Position numbers and translations under genes: made by a program | The notes under the pieces: model-generated | What the model saw: the letters and a program-made list of their open reading frames with translations, nothing else | Told to the model about the DNA's origin: nothing | Databases searched by the model: none | Origin: Streptomyces sp. AA1529 | Lineage (GTDB): Bacteria > Actinomycetota > Actinomycetes > Streptomycetales > Streptomycetaceae | Direction: 5' to 3' | Assembly: GCF_000280905.1 (NCBI RefSeq) | Contig: NZ_ALAP01000099.1 | Coordinates: 24,996 to 88,995, forward strand | DNA: 64,000 nucleotides | In this document: piece after piece, positions 43,001 to 51,803 of the stretch | Numbering within the stretch: position 1 is the first letter of the stretch | Layout of the letters: every line of letters begins with the position of its first letter

Positions 43001-44164
43001 TCACTCCCGGCCCGGGGCGCCGGCCGCGGTGCCCGCCGCCCGCCGCTCCCGCGCCCGGGCGAGCCGGTGGCGGAGCACGGCCAGCACCACATGGGCCGGC
43101 GGCAGGGTCAGCACCCCGGTCAGCAGCAGCGCGGCGGCGATCGGGGCGAGGATCCCGACGCAGTAGGCGGTGTAGGTGTTGTCCGTGCCCCACGCCAGGA
43201 AGAGGGCCGAAGCCCCCGGGCGCAGTGGCCGGGCGGCGGCGTGCAGCAGGAGGTACGCGCCGACGGTGAGCGCTCCCAGGGGCAGCGCGGCGGCCAGGGT
43301 GCGCAGCCAGGCGGTGGCCCCGCCCCACACCAGCGACCAGGACCGGCGCAGCGAGCCGAGCGGGCCCAGCTGCTCCGCGGCCGCGGCCGCCGGAGCCAGG
43401 GCCCAGCCGAGCCGGAGTACCAGCGTGATCGCCAGGCCCAGCAGGGGTGCGCCGTCGTGCAGCAGCGCGAACCGGGTGGGGTATTCCCACTTGGGGACGA
43501 TCGCCGTGTACTCCCTGAACAGGGTGGTGGTGAAGTACTCGGACACCAGGATTCCGGTCACCAGCGGTGCCCACACGCCCGCTGCGCGCAGCAGATACGA
43601 CCCCAGTACCGCGCCGAACCGTCCGCGCTCCCGCCCGCCGGCCGGGTGCGCGGAGACGTCCGTGGCGGGGGAGCCGGTGCGTCCGCGGGTGCCTTCCGGG
43701 CGGTGGCCGCCCTCCCGGTCGGCCACCGCCCGGGAGGCGGCGGTCTGCACGGCCGCGCAGCCCAGGTGCAGCAGCAGCACCAGGAACGGCAGTCCGGCCA
43801 GGGTGATCAGCCACAGGTCCTGGACCAGGAGTCCGGACGGAGCGTAGGAGTCCTCCATGCGGCGGGCCGCGATCGCTCCCCGGCGCATCTCGGTGAACGC
43901 GGGCCAGGCGACCAGGAAGCCGAGGGCCGTGACCAGCAGGCCGCCCGGCGCTGCCAGTCCGGCGGCCCGCGCCGCCAGGCCGAACAGCCGGCGTCCGTCG
44001 CCGTACAGGACGGCGGACGCCGTCCACGGCACGCCGCGTCGCGGCGCGTGTCCCGCACCGTCCCCTCCTGCCTGGCCACGGTGTCCCGCACCGTCCCCGC
44101 GCTCCCGGCCACGGCTCGCCGTCCGACCGTCGTCCGCCGTCCCGTTCCTCACGTCCACCGCCAC
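43001..44164 (-). CDS. Multi-pass membrane protein of unknown function
   Basis: 387 residues. A polar Arg/Gly-rich N-terminus (about 1-45) is followed by about six hydrophobic segments (near 75-90, 115-137, 185-205, 235-258, 285-310 and 330-358). The segment EQLGPLGSLRRSWSLVWGGATAWLRTL resembles a loop common in Streptomyces DUF-type membrane proteins. No catalytic motif is visible. The start is uncertain: the GTG at 44164, or the GTG at 44158, which has GGAG at a better distance. Confidence 0.65.
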   Translation of the reverse strand: MAVDVRNGTADDGRTASRGRERGDGAGHRGQAGGDGAGHAPRRGVPWTASAVLYGDGRRLFGLAARAAGLAAPGGLLVTALGFLVAWPAFTEMRRGAIAARRMEDSYAPSGLLVQDLWLITLAGLPFLVLLLHLGCAAVQTAASRAVADREGGHRPEGTRGRTGSPATDVSAHPAGGRERGRFGAVLGSYLLRAAGVWAPLVTGILVSEYFTTTLFREYTAIVPKWEYPTRFALLHDGAPLLGLAITLVLRLGWALAPAAAAAEQLGPLGSLRRSWSLVWGGATAWLRTLAAALPLGALTVGAYLLLHAAARPLRPGASALFLAWGTDNTYTAYCVGILAPIAAALLLTGVLTLPPAHVVLAVLRHRLARARERRAAGTAAGAPGRE

Positions 44165-44285
44165 TCCGTCTGCTCTGTCCGTATCCGCTGCCCGAGGACC
44201 GGGATCAGCGCCTGGTGTGTTCGATGCAGGTGAGCGGCGAACGGTTCATCGGCGGGAGCGGAAATCGGTGCGCACTCAGCGCGTT

Positions 44286-44320
44286 GCGGTCCAGACCTAT
44301 TGACGAATGGTCTGGACCGC
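44286..44320. promoter_or_regulatory. Chitinase promoter: paired dre/chi-type operators around a -35
   Basis: GCGGTCCAGACC (44286-44297) and GGTCTGGACCGC (44309-44320) are exact reverse complements 11 bp apart. Each contains GGTCYRGACC, close to the TGGTCTAGACCA core of DasR sites and the 12-bp direct repeats of Streptomyces chitinase promoters. The spacer contains TTGACG (44300-44305), a good -35. This fits repression released by chitin or N-acetylglucosamine metabolites. Confidence 0.7.
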
Positions 44321-44363
44321 AGAACTCTTTGGGGAACCCCACACCAGGCGGAGGGAACACGCC

Positions 44364-45467
44364 ATGCACCCAGCGCCCGCGCGAAGACGACGCCCCCGGT
44401 ATCTGCTCGGTATCGGAGTGGTGCTCGCCTGTGTCGTCCAGCTCCTCACCGCCGCGGCCCCGCACGCGGCCGAACGCCCGCACTCCGCGGCGCCGGACGG
44501 CCGGGCCGCCGAGACCTGCCCGGTGCAGGGCAAGCCGTCCGGAAAGGTCCTCCAGGGCTACTGGGAGAACTGGGACGGCGCCGCCAACGGCGTCCATCCG
44601 CCCTTCGGCTGGACCCCCGTCACCGACTCCCGGATCCGCTCCCACGGCTACAACGTCCTCAACGCGGCCTTCCCTGTCATCCGTTCGGACGGCACCGTGC
44701 TGTGGGAGGACGGCATGGACTCCACCGTCAAGGTCGCCGGCCCGGCCGAGATGTGCCGGGCCAAGGAGCAGGGCCAGACGCTGCTGATGTCCATCGGCGG
44801 TGCCACGGCGGGCATCGACCTCAGCTCGCGCACCGTCGCCGACCGGTTCGTCGAGACCATCGTGCCGATCCTGAAGGAGTACAACTTCGACGGCATCGAC
44901 ATCGACATCGAAACCGGCCTCACCGGCAGCGGCGACATCAGCCGGCTCTCGACCTCGCAGGCCAACCTCGTCCACATCATCGACGGCGTCCTGGAGCGGA
45001 TGCCGCCGCAGTTCGGCCTGACGATGGCGCCCGAGACGGCGTATGTCACCGGCGGCAGCGTCGTGTACGGCTCGATCTGGGGCGCCTACCTCCCGATCGT
45101 CAAGAAGTACGCCGACAACGGCCGGCTGTGGTGGCTGAACATGCAGTACTACAACGGCAGCATGTACGGCTGCAGCGGCGACTCCTACTCCGCGGGCACC
45201 GTCCAGGGCTTCACCGCGCAGACCGACTGCCTCGACAAGGGCCTGGTGATCCAGGGCACCACGATCCGCGTGCCCTACGACAAGCAGGTACCCGGCCTCC
45301 CCGCGCAGCCGGGCGCGGGCGGCGGCCACATGGCGCCCTCCCAGGTGGCCCAGGCGTGGAACCACTACGACGGCCGGCTCAAGGGCCTGATGACCTGGTC
45401 GCTGAACTGGGACGGCTCGAAGAACTGGACCTTCGGCGACAACGTCAAGGCGCTCCAGGGCCGTTGA
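44364..45467 (+). CDS. Secreted GH18 chitinase
   Basis: 367 residues. A Sec signal peptide (Arg-rich start, hydrophobic about 13-31, cleavage near AAAPHAA) is followed by one GH18 barrel. The catalytic DxxDxDxE is FDGIDIDIETG with Glu183 as proton donor; LLMSIGGATAG and the MQYYNGSMYG substrate segment are also present. No chitin-binding or fibronectin domain, so it is a minimal catalytic enzyme. GGAGGG precedes the ATG at 44364. A dre/chi-type promoter lies upstream and a 15-bp-stem terminator downstream. Confidence 0.93.
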   Translation: MHPAPARRRRPRYLLGIGVVLACVVQLLTAAAPHAAERPHSAAPDGRAAETCPVQGKPSGKVLQGYWENWDGAANGVHPPFGWTPVTDSRIRSHGYNVLNAAFPVIRSDGTVLWEDGMDSTVKVAGPAEMCRAKEQGQTLLMSIGGATAGIDLSSRTVADRFVETIVPILKEYNFDGIDIDIETGLTGSGDISRLSTSQANLVHIIDGVLERMPPQFGLTMAPETAYVTGGSVVYGSIWGAYLPIVKKYADNGRLWWLNMQYYNGSMYGCSGDSYSAGTVQGFTAQTDCLDKGLVIQGTTIRVPYDKQVPGLPAQPGAGGGHMAPSQVAQAWNHYDGRLKGLMTWSLNWDGSKNWTFGDNVKALQGR

Positions 45468-45526
45468 CGGACCGGGCGGGGCTCCGGCGGCCCGGGTGAA
45501 CCGGGCCGCACCGCAGAGCAGGCCCC

Positions 45527-45563
45527 GATCCCTGCCGGCCGCCGTTGCCGGCCGGCAGGGATC
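45527..45563. terminator. 15-bp-stem hairpin between chitinase and GNAT genes
   Basis: GATCCCTGCCGGCCG (45527-45541) pairs perfectly with CGGCCGGCAGGGATC (45549-45563) around 7 nt. It lies between convergent genes, 60 bp after the chitinase stop and 9 bp from the end of the acetyltransferase gene. Confidence 0.75.
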
Positions 45564-45572
45564 CGGTCGCCC

Positions 45573-46118
45573 CTACCGGGTCTCCGGTTCCGCCTGCCAG
45601 TCCTCGACGAGGAGCCCGAGCACCACCTCGTCCAGGAACTCGCCCAGCACCCAGGCCGACGAGCGCAGCACGCCCTCCCGGACGAAGCCGTTGCGCTCGG
45701 CCGAGCGCAGCATCGCGGTGTTGTCCGACAGCGTCTCGACCTGCAGTCGCCGCAGGCTGCGCACGACGAAGCCGTAGTGGCACAGCGCCGCGACCACGTC
45801 GGTGCCGTAGCCCTTGCCGCGTGCGGACGGCAGCAGCCCCAGGCCGATGTGCGCGGAGCGGTGGTGGGTGTCGATGTCCCACAGCGTCGCGGTGCCGATG
45901 AGGGTGCCGCCCTCCAGCTCGACCACGGAGAACTGGACCCACCCCTGCGCGGTGTCGTCCACCACGAGCCGCGGGTCCTTGGTGCCGGGTGTGAGCGGCC
46001 GCCAGGGCCCGCCCTCCGCCCGCGCGGCGTTGACCACGTCGTCGTAGAGCTCGGCCCGCAGGACCGGGATGTCTTCCTCGTGCCGGGCCCTGAGCCCGAC
46101 CGTTCGTCCTCTCAGCAC
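45573..46118 (-). CDS. GNAT family N-acetyltransferase (RimJ-like)
   Basis: 181 residues. The GNAT acetyl-CoA segment is AHIGLGLLPSARGKGYGTDVVAALCHYGF (R/Q-x-x-G-x-G/A pattern), followed by VVRSLRRLQVETLSDNTAMLRSAERNGFVREGVLR, typical of RimJ/RimL-type acetyltransferases. The substrate may be a protein N-terminus or a small amine; not predictable. Single gene, convergent with the chitinase. Confidence 0.88.
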   Translation of the reverse strand: MLRGRTVGLRARHEEDIPVLRAELYDDVVNAARAEGGPWRPLTPGTKDPRLVVDDTAQGWVQFSVVELEGGTLIGTATLWDIDTHHRSAHIGLGLLPSARGKGYGTDVVAALCHYGFVVRSLRRLQVETLSDNTAMLRSAERNGFVREGVLRSSAWVLGEFLDEVVLGLLVEDWQAEPETR

Positions 46119-46254
46119 GCGAGCTTCCTACCCGAGCGGACAGCGCGGGGGCAACCGAATAGTTCCGGGTGCGGGCGACGTACGGGGGCGCTCCGCGGCC
46201 CCGCAAGGACGTCCGGCCCGGCCGGTGGCGGGCACTGGCCGGGCTGAGCGAGGC

Positions 46255-46297
46255 CGGCAACCGGTCGGTCGGCCCGGTACGCTCCGGCCGGTTGCCG
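46255..46297 (-). terminator. Terminator of the agl-like operon
   Basis: CGGCAACCGG (46255-46264) pairs with CCGGTTGCCG (46288-46297), a 10-bp perfect stem enclosing 23 nt. It lies 20 bp beyond the stop of the last permease gene. The rest of 46119-46316 shows nothing else. Confidence 0.55.
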
Positions 46298-46316
46298 CGG
46301 TCCGCTCAGCTGCCGG

Positions 46317-47207
46317 TCACTTCACCGAGCCCGCCATGACCCCCTGGACGAAGTGCCGCTGGAAGGCGAAGAAGACCGCCACCGGCACGACGAGGGACAG
46401 GAAGGCGCCGGGCGCCAGCACGCCGATGTTGCTGCCGAACTGCCGCATCTCCGACTGCAGGGCCACCGTCAGCGGCTGCGACTGGCTGTCGGCGAAGATC
46501 AGCGACACCAGCATGTCGTTCCACACCCACAGGAACTGGAAGATCGCGAGGGACGCGATCGCCGGACGGCCCAGCGGAAGCACCAGCCGGACGAAGATCC
46601 GCCACTCGCTGCCGCCGTCCATCCGGGCGGCCTCCAGCATCTCGCGCGGGATCTCCGCGAAGTAGTTCCGCAGCAGGAAGACGGCGAACGGCAGCCCGTA
46701 GGCGACGTGGAAGAGGACCACGCCCGGGATCGTGCCGAAGAGCCCGACCGCGCCGAACATCTTGGCCACCGGCAGCAGGCCGACCTGGACGGGCACCACG
46801 AGCATGCCCACCACGACCAGGAAGATCGCGTCCCGGCCGGGGAAGTCCAGCCAGGCGAAGGCGTATCCGGCCAGCGCCGCGACCACCACGACGCTGATCG
46901 TGGCGGGCACCGAGATCAGGACGGTGTTCCAGAAGGAGTCGACGATGCCCGAGTTCTCCAGCAGCGCGCTGTAGCCCTCGAAGGACAGGCTGCCGGGGTC
47001 GGTGAGAGCGTTCCACCAGCCGCTGGCCGCGTTGTCCTCGTCCGGCCGCAGGGAGCCGATGAAGAGCCCGAAGGCCGGGGTGAGCCACAGCAGTCCGACG
47101 ACCACGAGGAGGAACTGCACCAGGCCGCGGCTCAGTTGCCGCAGCAGCCAGGTGACCGGCCGCGCTCGCCCGGGCCTGGTGGGAGCCGGGGTGGGGAGGG
47201 CGGTCAT
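46317..47207 (-). CDS. aglG: Sugar ABC transporter permease, MalG/AglG type
   Basis: 296 residues with six membrane segments and the inner-membrane EAA loop EAARMDGGSEWRIFVRLVLPLGRP that contacts the ATPase. It forms half of the channel for an oligosaccharide, probably an alpha-glucoside given the GH13 enzyme in the operon. The ATG at 47207 overlaps the upstream permease stop (ATGA) and has CAGGAG upstream. No ATPase gene is in the operon, so a shared MsiK-type ATPase encoded elsewhere is expected, as in other Streptomyces sugar importers. Confidence 0.9.
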   Translation of the reverse strand: MTALPTPAPTRPGRARPVTWLLRQLSRGLVQFLLVVVGLLWLTPAFGLFIGSLRPDEDNAASGWWNALTDPGSLSFEGYSALLENSGIVDSFWNTVLISVPATISVVVVAALAGYAFAWLDFPGRDAIFLVVVGMLVVPVQVGLLPVAKMFGAVGLFGTIPGVVLFHVAYGLPFAVFLLRNYFAEIPREMLEAARMDGGSEWRIFVRLVLPLGRPAIASLAIFQFLWVWNDMLVSLIFADSQSQPLTVALQSEMRQFGSNIGVLAPGAFLSLVVPVAVFFAFQRHFVQGVMAGSVK

Positions 47208-48598
47208 GAATTGCTCCTGCGGAAGCGTCGGATGTTGAGGATCATGGCGGGTACCACCAGAAGCAGCAGCAGGACGCCGAGCGCACTCCCCAGGCCCTGG
47301 TTGTTGCCGCCGCCGAAGGAGACCAGCCACATCTGCAGCGCCAGGACGTTGGCGTCCTGCTGCACCGGACCGGGGGCGATGATGTAGACGAGGTCGAAGA
47401 CCTTCATCACATTGATCACCTGGGTCACGAAGACCACCCCGAGCACGGGTGCCAGCAGTGGCACGGTGATCCTGCGGAAGATCTGCCATTCGTTCGCGCC
47501 GTCGATCTTGGCGGCCTCGATCACGTCCCGCGGCATGGCGGAGAGTCCCGCCCCGATCAGCACCAGCGCGAAGCCCGTCCAGATCCACAGGTAGGCGCCG
47601 ATGATCGCCGGGGTGATGAGAGTGGGACCGAGCCACTCCACGCCCCCGTAGGGCTCGGCGAAGTTCTTCGCGGGCAGCCGGACGGCGTAGTCGCCGGCCG
47701 CGAGATCCCGGAAGCGGTAGGAGCCGTCGGCCGCGGTGGTCGTCTCGGCCACGGTCTTCCCGTCCGCGTCGACCGCCTCCAGCGCCAGTCGCGGCAGGCC
47801 CTTCTCCTTCGGGTCCACCTGTCCCGGCTTGCCACCGCCGCCGAGGGTGAAGTCCACCCAGACCACACCGCGCAGCTCCCCGCCGCCGGCGGTGGCCTTC
47901 GACGCGGCGCGCGCGGGCTCGGCGTCCTGGGGCAGGTCCTTGGGCGGGACGCCGACCAGGCCGAGGTTGACCGTGTTGCCCGGCGACGCCTTGTCCTTCG
48001 TCGTGTACGCGCCGCCCTTGTCCTTGGCCAGCACGGTGGCGTCCTTGGGGCGCGCGGTCGGGTAGCCGGCGCTCTCCTCGAAGGTGTCGTGCACACCGAC
48101 GGCGACCGCGTTGAGCACACCCCGGTCGGGGTCCTGCTCGTAGACGACACGGAAGATGATGCCCGCCGCGAGGAAGGAGATCGCCATCGGCATGAACAGC
48201 ACCAGCTTGAACGCGGTGGCCCAGCGGATCTTCTCCGTCAGCACGGCGAGGATCAGACCGAGCCCGGTCAGCAGCAGCGGTGCGACGACGACCCAGATGG
48301 TGGTGTTGCGTATCGCCTTGAGCGTGGCCGGGTCACGGAACATCTCCGTGTAGTTCTCCACGCCGACGAAGCGCGTGCCCGAGGCGTCGAAGAGGCTGCG
48401 CCCGGCCGTGAAGAGGATCGGGTATGCGACGAGGGCCCCGAGCAGCAGCAGCGCGGGGAGCAGGAAGAGCAGGGCGATCAGGCGCCGGCGGCGCGCGGCC
48501 CGGCGGCGCGGGCTGTCCTTCGGTTCGCCGGCGGCCGGCCCCGGCCCGCCCGGCTGCGGTGCCGGGCGGTCGGGGGCCTGCACAGGTGTGGCTGGCAT
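47204..48598 (-). CDS. aglF: Sugar ABC transporter permease, MalF/AglF type, with inserted beta-sandwich
   Basis: 464 residues, long for the family (about 300). Membrane segments lie near 40-62, 102-120, 130-150, 325-350, 380-400 and 435-455, and the EAA loop is EAAKIDGANEWQIFRR (361-376). Between the third and fourth segments is an insert of about 155 residues (168-322). Its second half (239-308) reads like a Cna-B/SdrD-type beta-sandwich: LRGVVWVDFTLGG... DADGKTVAETTTAADGSYRFRDLAAGDYAVRLP. Topology puts the insert outside the membrane, where it could contact the binding protein or cell wall. Eight bp downstream of the binding-protein stop. Confidence 0.88.
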   Translation of the reverse strand: MPATPVQAPDRPAPQPGGPGPAAGEPKDSPRRRAARRRRLIALLFLLPALLLLGALVAYPILFTAGRSLFDASGTRFVGVENYTEMFRDPATLKAIRNTTIWVVVAPLLLTGLGLILAVLTEKIRWATAFKLVLFMPMAISFLAAGIIFRVVYEQDPDRGVLNAVAVGVHDTFEESAGYPTARPKDATVLAKDKGGAYTTKDKASPGNTVNLGLVGVPPKDLPQDAEPARAASKATAGGGELRGVVWVDFTLGGGGKPGQVDPKEKGLPRLALEAVDADGKTVAETTTAADGSYRFRDLAAGDYAVRLPAKNFAEPYGGVEWLGPTLITPAIIGAYLWIWTGFALVLIGAGLSAMPRDVIEAAKIDGANEWQIFRRITVPLLAPVLGVVFVTQVINVMKVFDLVYIIAPGPVQQDANVLALQMWLVSFGGGNNQGLGSALGVLLLLLVVPAMILNIRRFRRSNS

Positions 48599-48605
48599 CC
48601 GGGCC

Positions 48606-49940
48606 TCAGTCCTTGTACGCCTTGGCCGCGGCGGCCTCGAGCTTGCGGGCCGTGCCCTTGGGGTCGGACGGGTCGCGCAGGAAGTCCTGCAGCAGCTTCC
48701 ACTCACCGGTGCCGGCGGTGCCGCCGAAGGCGGCCGGGGCCTGGTCGGACATGTCGAACCGGACCGCGTTCCCGGCCTTGATCAGCGAGTCGGCGGTCTT
48801 GCGGGTGACGTCGTCCTGGTACGCCTCCGGCTTCACGCTCTTGTTGGGGGAGAGGAAGCCGCCGGCCCCGGCCCAGATCTCGGCGGCCTCGGGCGTCGCG
48901 AGGAACTCGACGAGCTTCATCCCGGCCTTGCGGTGCTTGCCGGACTTGAGGACCGTGGCCGCGTCACCGCCGCCGACCACCGGCGGCTTCCCGTCCGCCA
49001 CCGCGGGGAAGGGGAAGAACTTCGCGTCCTCGCCGACCTTCTTCTTCAGGTCGCCGGAGATGGTGGCGCCCACGAAGTCGCCCTCGTAGACCATCCCGGC
49101 CTTCGGGTCGTCGCCGAAGACCTGCTCCACGGACTCGGGGAAGGTGGTGCGCAGCGCGCCCTTGCCGCCGCCGGCGACCAGCTTCTTGTCCTCGAACAGC
49201 TCGGAGAGGGTGGTCAGGGCCTTGACCACGCTCGGGTCGGTCCAGGAGATCTTGTGCGCCGCGAGCTTGTCGTAGTTCTCGGGTCCGGCCTGGGAGAGGT
49301 AGATGTTCTCGAACCAGTCGGTGAGGGTCCAGCCGTCCTCACCGGCGACGGAGAAGGCGGGCAGCCCGGAGTCGGAGACCGTACGCCCGGCCTTGAGCAT
49401 CGCGTCCCAGCTCTTGGGAGGCTGGACGCCGGCCTGCGAGAGGGCGTCGGGGCTGTACCAGACCGTCGACTTGTTGGAAGCCTTGAAGTAGAGGCCGTAG
49501 TACTTGTCGCCGATGGTGCCGTAGTCCTGCCACACCGGTGCGAAGTTGCTCTCGGCCGTGTCCCGGACCTTGGCGGACAGCGGCTGGAGCCAGCCCTTGC
49601 CGGCGAACTGCTTGAGCACGCCGGGCTGCGGCACCATCACCACGTCGGGTGCGTTCCCGCCCTCGATCTTGCTGCCGACGACGGTGGAGACGTTGTCGCC
49701 GGTGGAGATGAACTTGGTGGTGGCGCCGGTCTTCTCGGAGAAGGCGTCCAGCACCTTCTTGAAGTTCTTCTGCTCGGTGCCGGTCCACACCCCGGCGACC
49801 GTGACCGTCTGTCCCTTCAGCTCCTGCGAGCCCGAGCCGGAGCTGCCGTCGCTGCCGCCGCAGGCGGTCGCGGTGAGGGCGAGGCCGAGCGCCGCGGCGG
49901 TGGCCGCCGCTGTCCGTCGTCTGGTGCGGGTGCTGCTCAT
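48606..49940 (-). CDS. aglE: Alpha-glucoside-type ABC solute-binding lipoprotein
   Basis: 444 residues. A signal peptide ends in the lipobox LTATAC27, so the mature protein is lipid-anchored. It is a family 1 solute-binding protein: QTVTVAGVWTGTEQKNFKKVLDAFSEKTGATTKFI, APDVVMVPQPGVLKQFAGKGWLQPLS and WDAMLKAGRTVSDSGLPAFSVAGEDGW. It delivers the sugar to the AglF/AglG permeases. The start overlaps the GH13 stop as ATGA (49937-49940), with GAAGGGAAA upstream. Confidence 0.9.
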   Translation of the reverse strand: MSSTRTRRRTAAATAAALGLALTATACGGSDGSSGSGSQELKGQTVTVAGVWTGTEQKNFKKVLDAFSEKTGATTKFISTGDNVSTVVGSKIEGGNAPDVVMVPQPGVLKQFAGKGWLQPLSAKVRDTAESNFAPVWQDYGTIGDKYYGLYFKASNKSTVWYSPDALSQAGVQPPKSWDAMLKAGRTVSDSGLPAFSVAGEDGWTLTDWFENIYLSQAGPENYDKLAAHKISWTDPSVVKALTTLSELFEDKKLVAGGGKGALRTTFPESVEQVFGDDPKAGMVYEGDFVGATISGDLKKKVGEDAKFFPFPAVADGKPPVVGGGDAATVLKSGKHRKAGMKLVEFLATPEAAEIWAGAGGFLSPNKSVKPEAYQDDVTRKTADSLIKAGNAVRFDMSDQAPAAFGGTAGTGEWKLLQDFLRDPSDPKGTARKLEAAAAKAYKD

Positions 49941-51607
49941 GGTGTGTTTCCCTTCGGGGAGTGTGCGGAGTGGTCGGGCAGATCGCTGATCCACCAGGCG
50001 GTGGTGGAGCCGGGCAGGATTCCCGGTGGGCAGTCCCCGCTGGCGAGCAGCGGAGTTCCGGTGACGGGCGCCGGTACCGGGTCGAGGCCGAAGTTGACCG
50101 CGCAGACCAGGCCGTCGCCGCGCACGAAGGCCAGGACCTGGGGTTCGGTCTCCAGCCAGCGCAGGCTTCCCTCGCCGAGCTGCGGCAGGCTGCGGCGCAG
50201 TTGCAGCCCGTCGCGGTAGAGGTGCCAGAAGGAGCGGGTGTCGGCGAGTGCCCGCTCGGTGGCGTGCTCGGCGAACCACGCGGGCTGCGGCAGCCATGGC
50301 CGGGCGGTGCTGTCGGTGGTGGTGAAGCCGAACGGCGAGGCGTGTCCGGACCAGGGCAGCGGCACCCGGCAGCCGTCCCGGATGTGCCGGCGGCTGCCGG
50401 TCCTGAGGTAGATCGGGTCGGTGAGCACCTCGTCGGGCAGGTCGACCACCTCGGGCAGGCCCAGTTCCTCGCCCTGGTAGATGTAGGCGGCGCCGGGCAG
50501 CGCCAGCATCAGCAGTGCGGCGGCCCGGGCGCGGGCGGGGCCGACGGTGGTGCTCTCGCCGGCGTACCGGGTGACCGTCCTGACCTGGTCGTGGTTGTTG
50601 AGCACCCAGGTGACGGTGGAGCCGGTGCCCGCGATGTCGGTGAGCGCCTCGGAGATGGCCTTCCGGAAGGCGTCCACGTCCCACTCGGCGCTGAGCAGGT
50701 CGAAGAAGAACGCCTGGTGCAGTTCGTCCGCGCGGACGTACTCGGCGTGCTCGCGGGCCGTCGGCACCGACACCTCGCCGACCAGCAGCCGGTCGGCCCC
50801 GTCGCGTGCGGCGTACTCGTCGCACACCGCCCGCCAGTCGCGCCACACCTGGTGCACCTCGGGCTGGTTCCAGGCCAGGGGGTTGACCGAGTCGCGGGCG
50901 CGCTCGTCCGCCTCGGGGTCGGGGGAGTCGGGGAGCGCGGGGTGTTTGAACAGACCCGCGGCGACATCGATGCGGAAGCCGTCGACCCCGCGGTCCAGCC
51001 AGAAACGCAGCACGTCGGTGAACTCGCTGCCGACCCGCGAGTCGCGCCAGTTGAGGTCGGGCTGGTCGGGGGTGAACAGGTGCAGGTACCACTGGCCGGG
51101 GCGGCCGTCCGGGTCGGTCACCCGGGACCAGGCGGGGCCGCCGAACATGGCGCGCCAGTTGTTGGGCGGCAGCGCGCCGTCCGGTCCGCGGCCGTCGGCG
51201 AAGTGGAAGCGGGCGCGGTCCGGTCCGCCGGGGCGGTCCGCGAGCGCGGCGCGGAACCAGGGATGCCGGCTGGAGCAGTGGTTGGGGACGATGTCGAGGA
51301 CGATGCGCACGCCGAGCCGGTGGGCGTCGGCCACCAGGAGGTCGAACTCCCGCAGGTCGCCGAAGAGCGGGTCCACGTCGCGGTAGTCGGCGACGTCGTA
51401 GCCGTGGTCGTGGTGCGGCGAGGGATAGAAGGGGCTGAGCCAGACTCCGTCCACACCCAGCTTCTTGAGGTACGGGAGTCCGGCCCGGACCCCGGCCAGG
51501 TCTCCGACGCCGTCCCCGGTGCTGTCGAGGAAGCTGCGGACGTAGACCTGGTAGATCACCGCATCGCGCCACCAGCGCCGGGACGTGGTGGCCGTGGCTA
51601 TGTGCAT
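49937..51607 (-). CDS. aglA: GH13 alpha-glucosidase (oligo-1,6-glucosidase type)
   Basis: 556 residues, no signal peptide, so it acts on imported sugar in the cytoplasm. The GH13 barrel shows DIVPNHCSS, DGFRIDVA (nucleophile Asp214), LLVGEVSV (acid/base Glu278) and NNHDQ (Asp340). The motif after the nucleophile (DVAAGL) and the EVS-type region favour an alpha-glucosidase rather than an amylase. It is the first gene of the operon, before the binding protein, an order that couples hydrolysis directly with uptake. A promoter lies 42-70 bp upstream. Confidence 0.92.
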   Translation of the reverse strand: MHIATATTSRRWWRDAVIYQVYVRSFLDSTGDGVGDLAGVRAGLPYLKKLGVDGVWLSPFYPSPHHDHGYDVADYRDVDPLFGDLREFDLLVADAHRLGVRIVLDIVPNHCSSRHPWFRAALADRPGGPDRARFHFADGRGPDGALPPNNWRAMFGGPAWSRVTDPDGRPGQWYLHLFTPDQPDLNWRDSRVGSEFTDVLRFWLDRGVDGFRIDVAAGLFKHPALPDSPDPEADERARDSVNPLAWNQPEVHQVWRDWRAVCDEYAARDGADRLLVGEVSVPTAREHAEYVRADELHQAFFFDLLSAEWDVDAFRKAISEALTDIAGTGSTVTWVLNNHDQVRTVTRYAGESTTVGPARARAAALLMLALPGAAYIYQGEELGLPEVVDLPDEVLTDPIYLRTGSRRHIRDGCRVPLPWSGHASPFGFTTTDSTARPWLPQPAWFAEHATERALADTRSFWHLYRDGLQLRRSLPQLGEGSLRWLETEPQVLAFVRGDGLVCAVNFGLDPVPAPVTGTPLLASGDCPPGILPGSTTAWWISDLPDHSAHSPKGNTP

Positions 51608-51648
51608 GCGTGGCGCCTGTTCTCGTTGATCGCACGTTATGCATGCAT

Positions 51649-51677
51649 GTTATGTAGCCATGTCGAACAGGTGTCAA
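51649..51677 (-). promoter_or_regulatory. Promoter of the agl-like operon
   Basis: On the minus strand, a consensus TTGACA (51672-51677) is followed after 17 bp by CATAAC (51649-51654). A 10-bp palindrome ATGCATGCAT (51639-51648) directly follows, about where transcription should start, and may be an operator. The surrounding 196 bp (51608-51803) are unusually AT-rich for this DNA; no regulator gene is adjacent. Confidence 0.65.
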
Positions 51678-51803
51678 TGAGTTGACGTGAAACTCCGCAG
51701 TAACGTGCGGCGATTGCCCAGGTATGCCCAACGATTCCTGGGTCTGGTGCTACTGAACGCGTAAGTAGCCGCAAGTGGAGAGAGGGAACCGCGGTGCGGG
51801 TGT

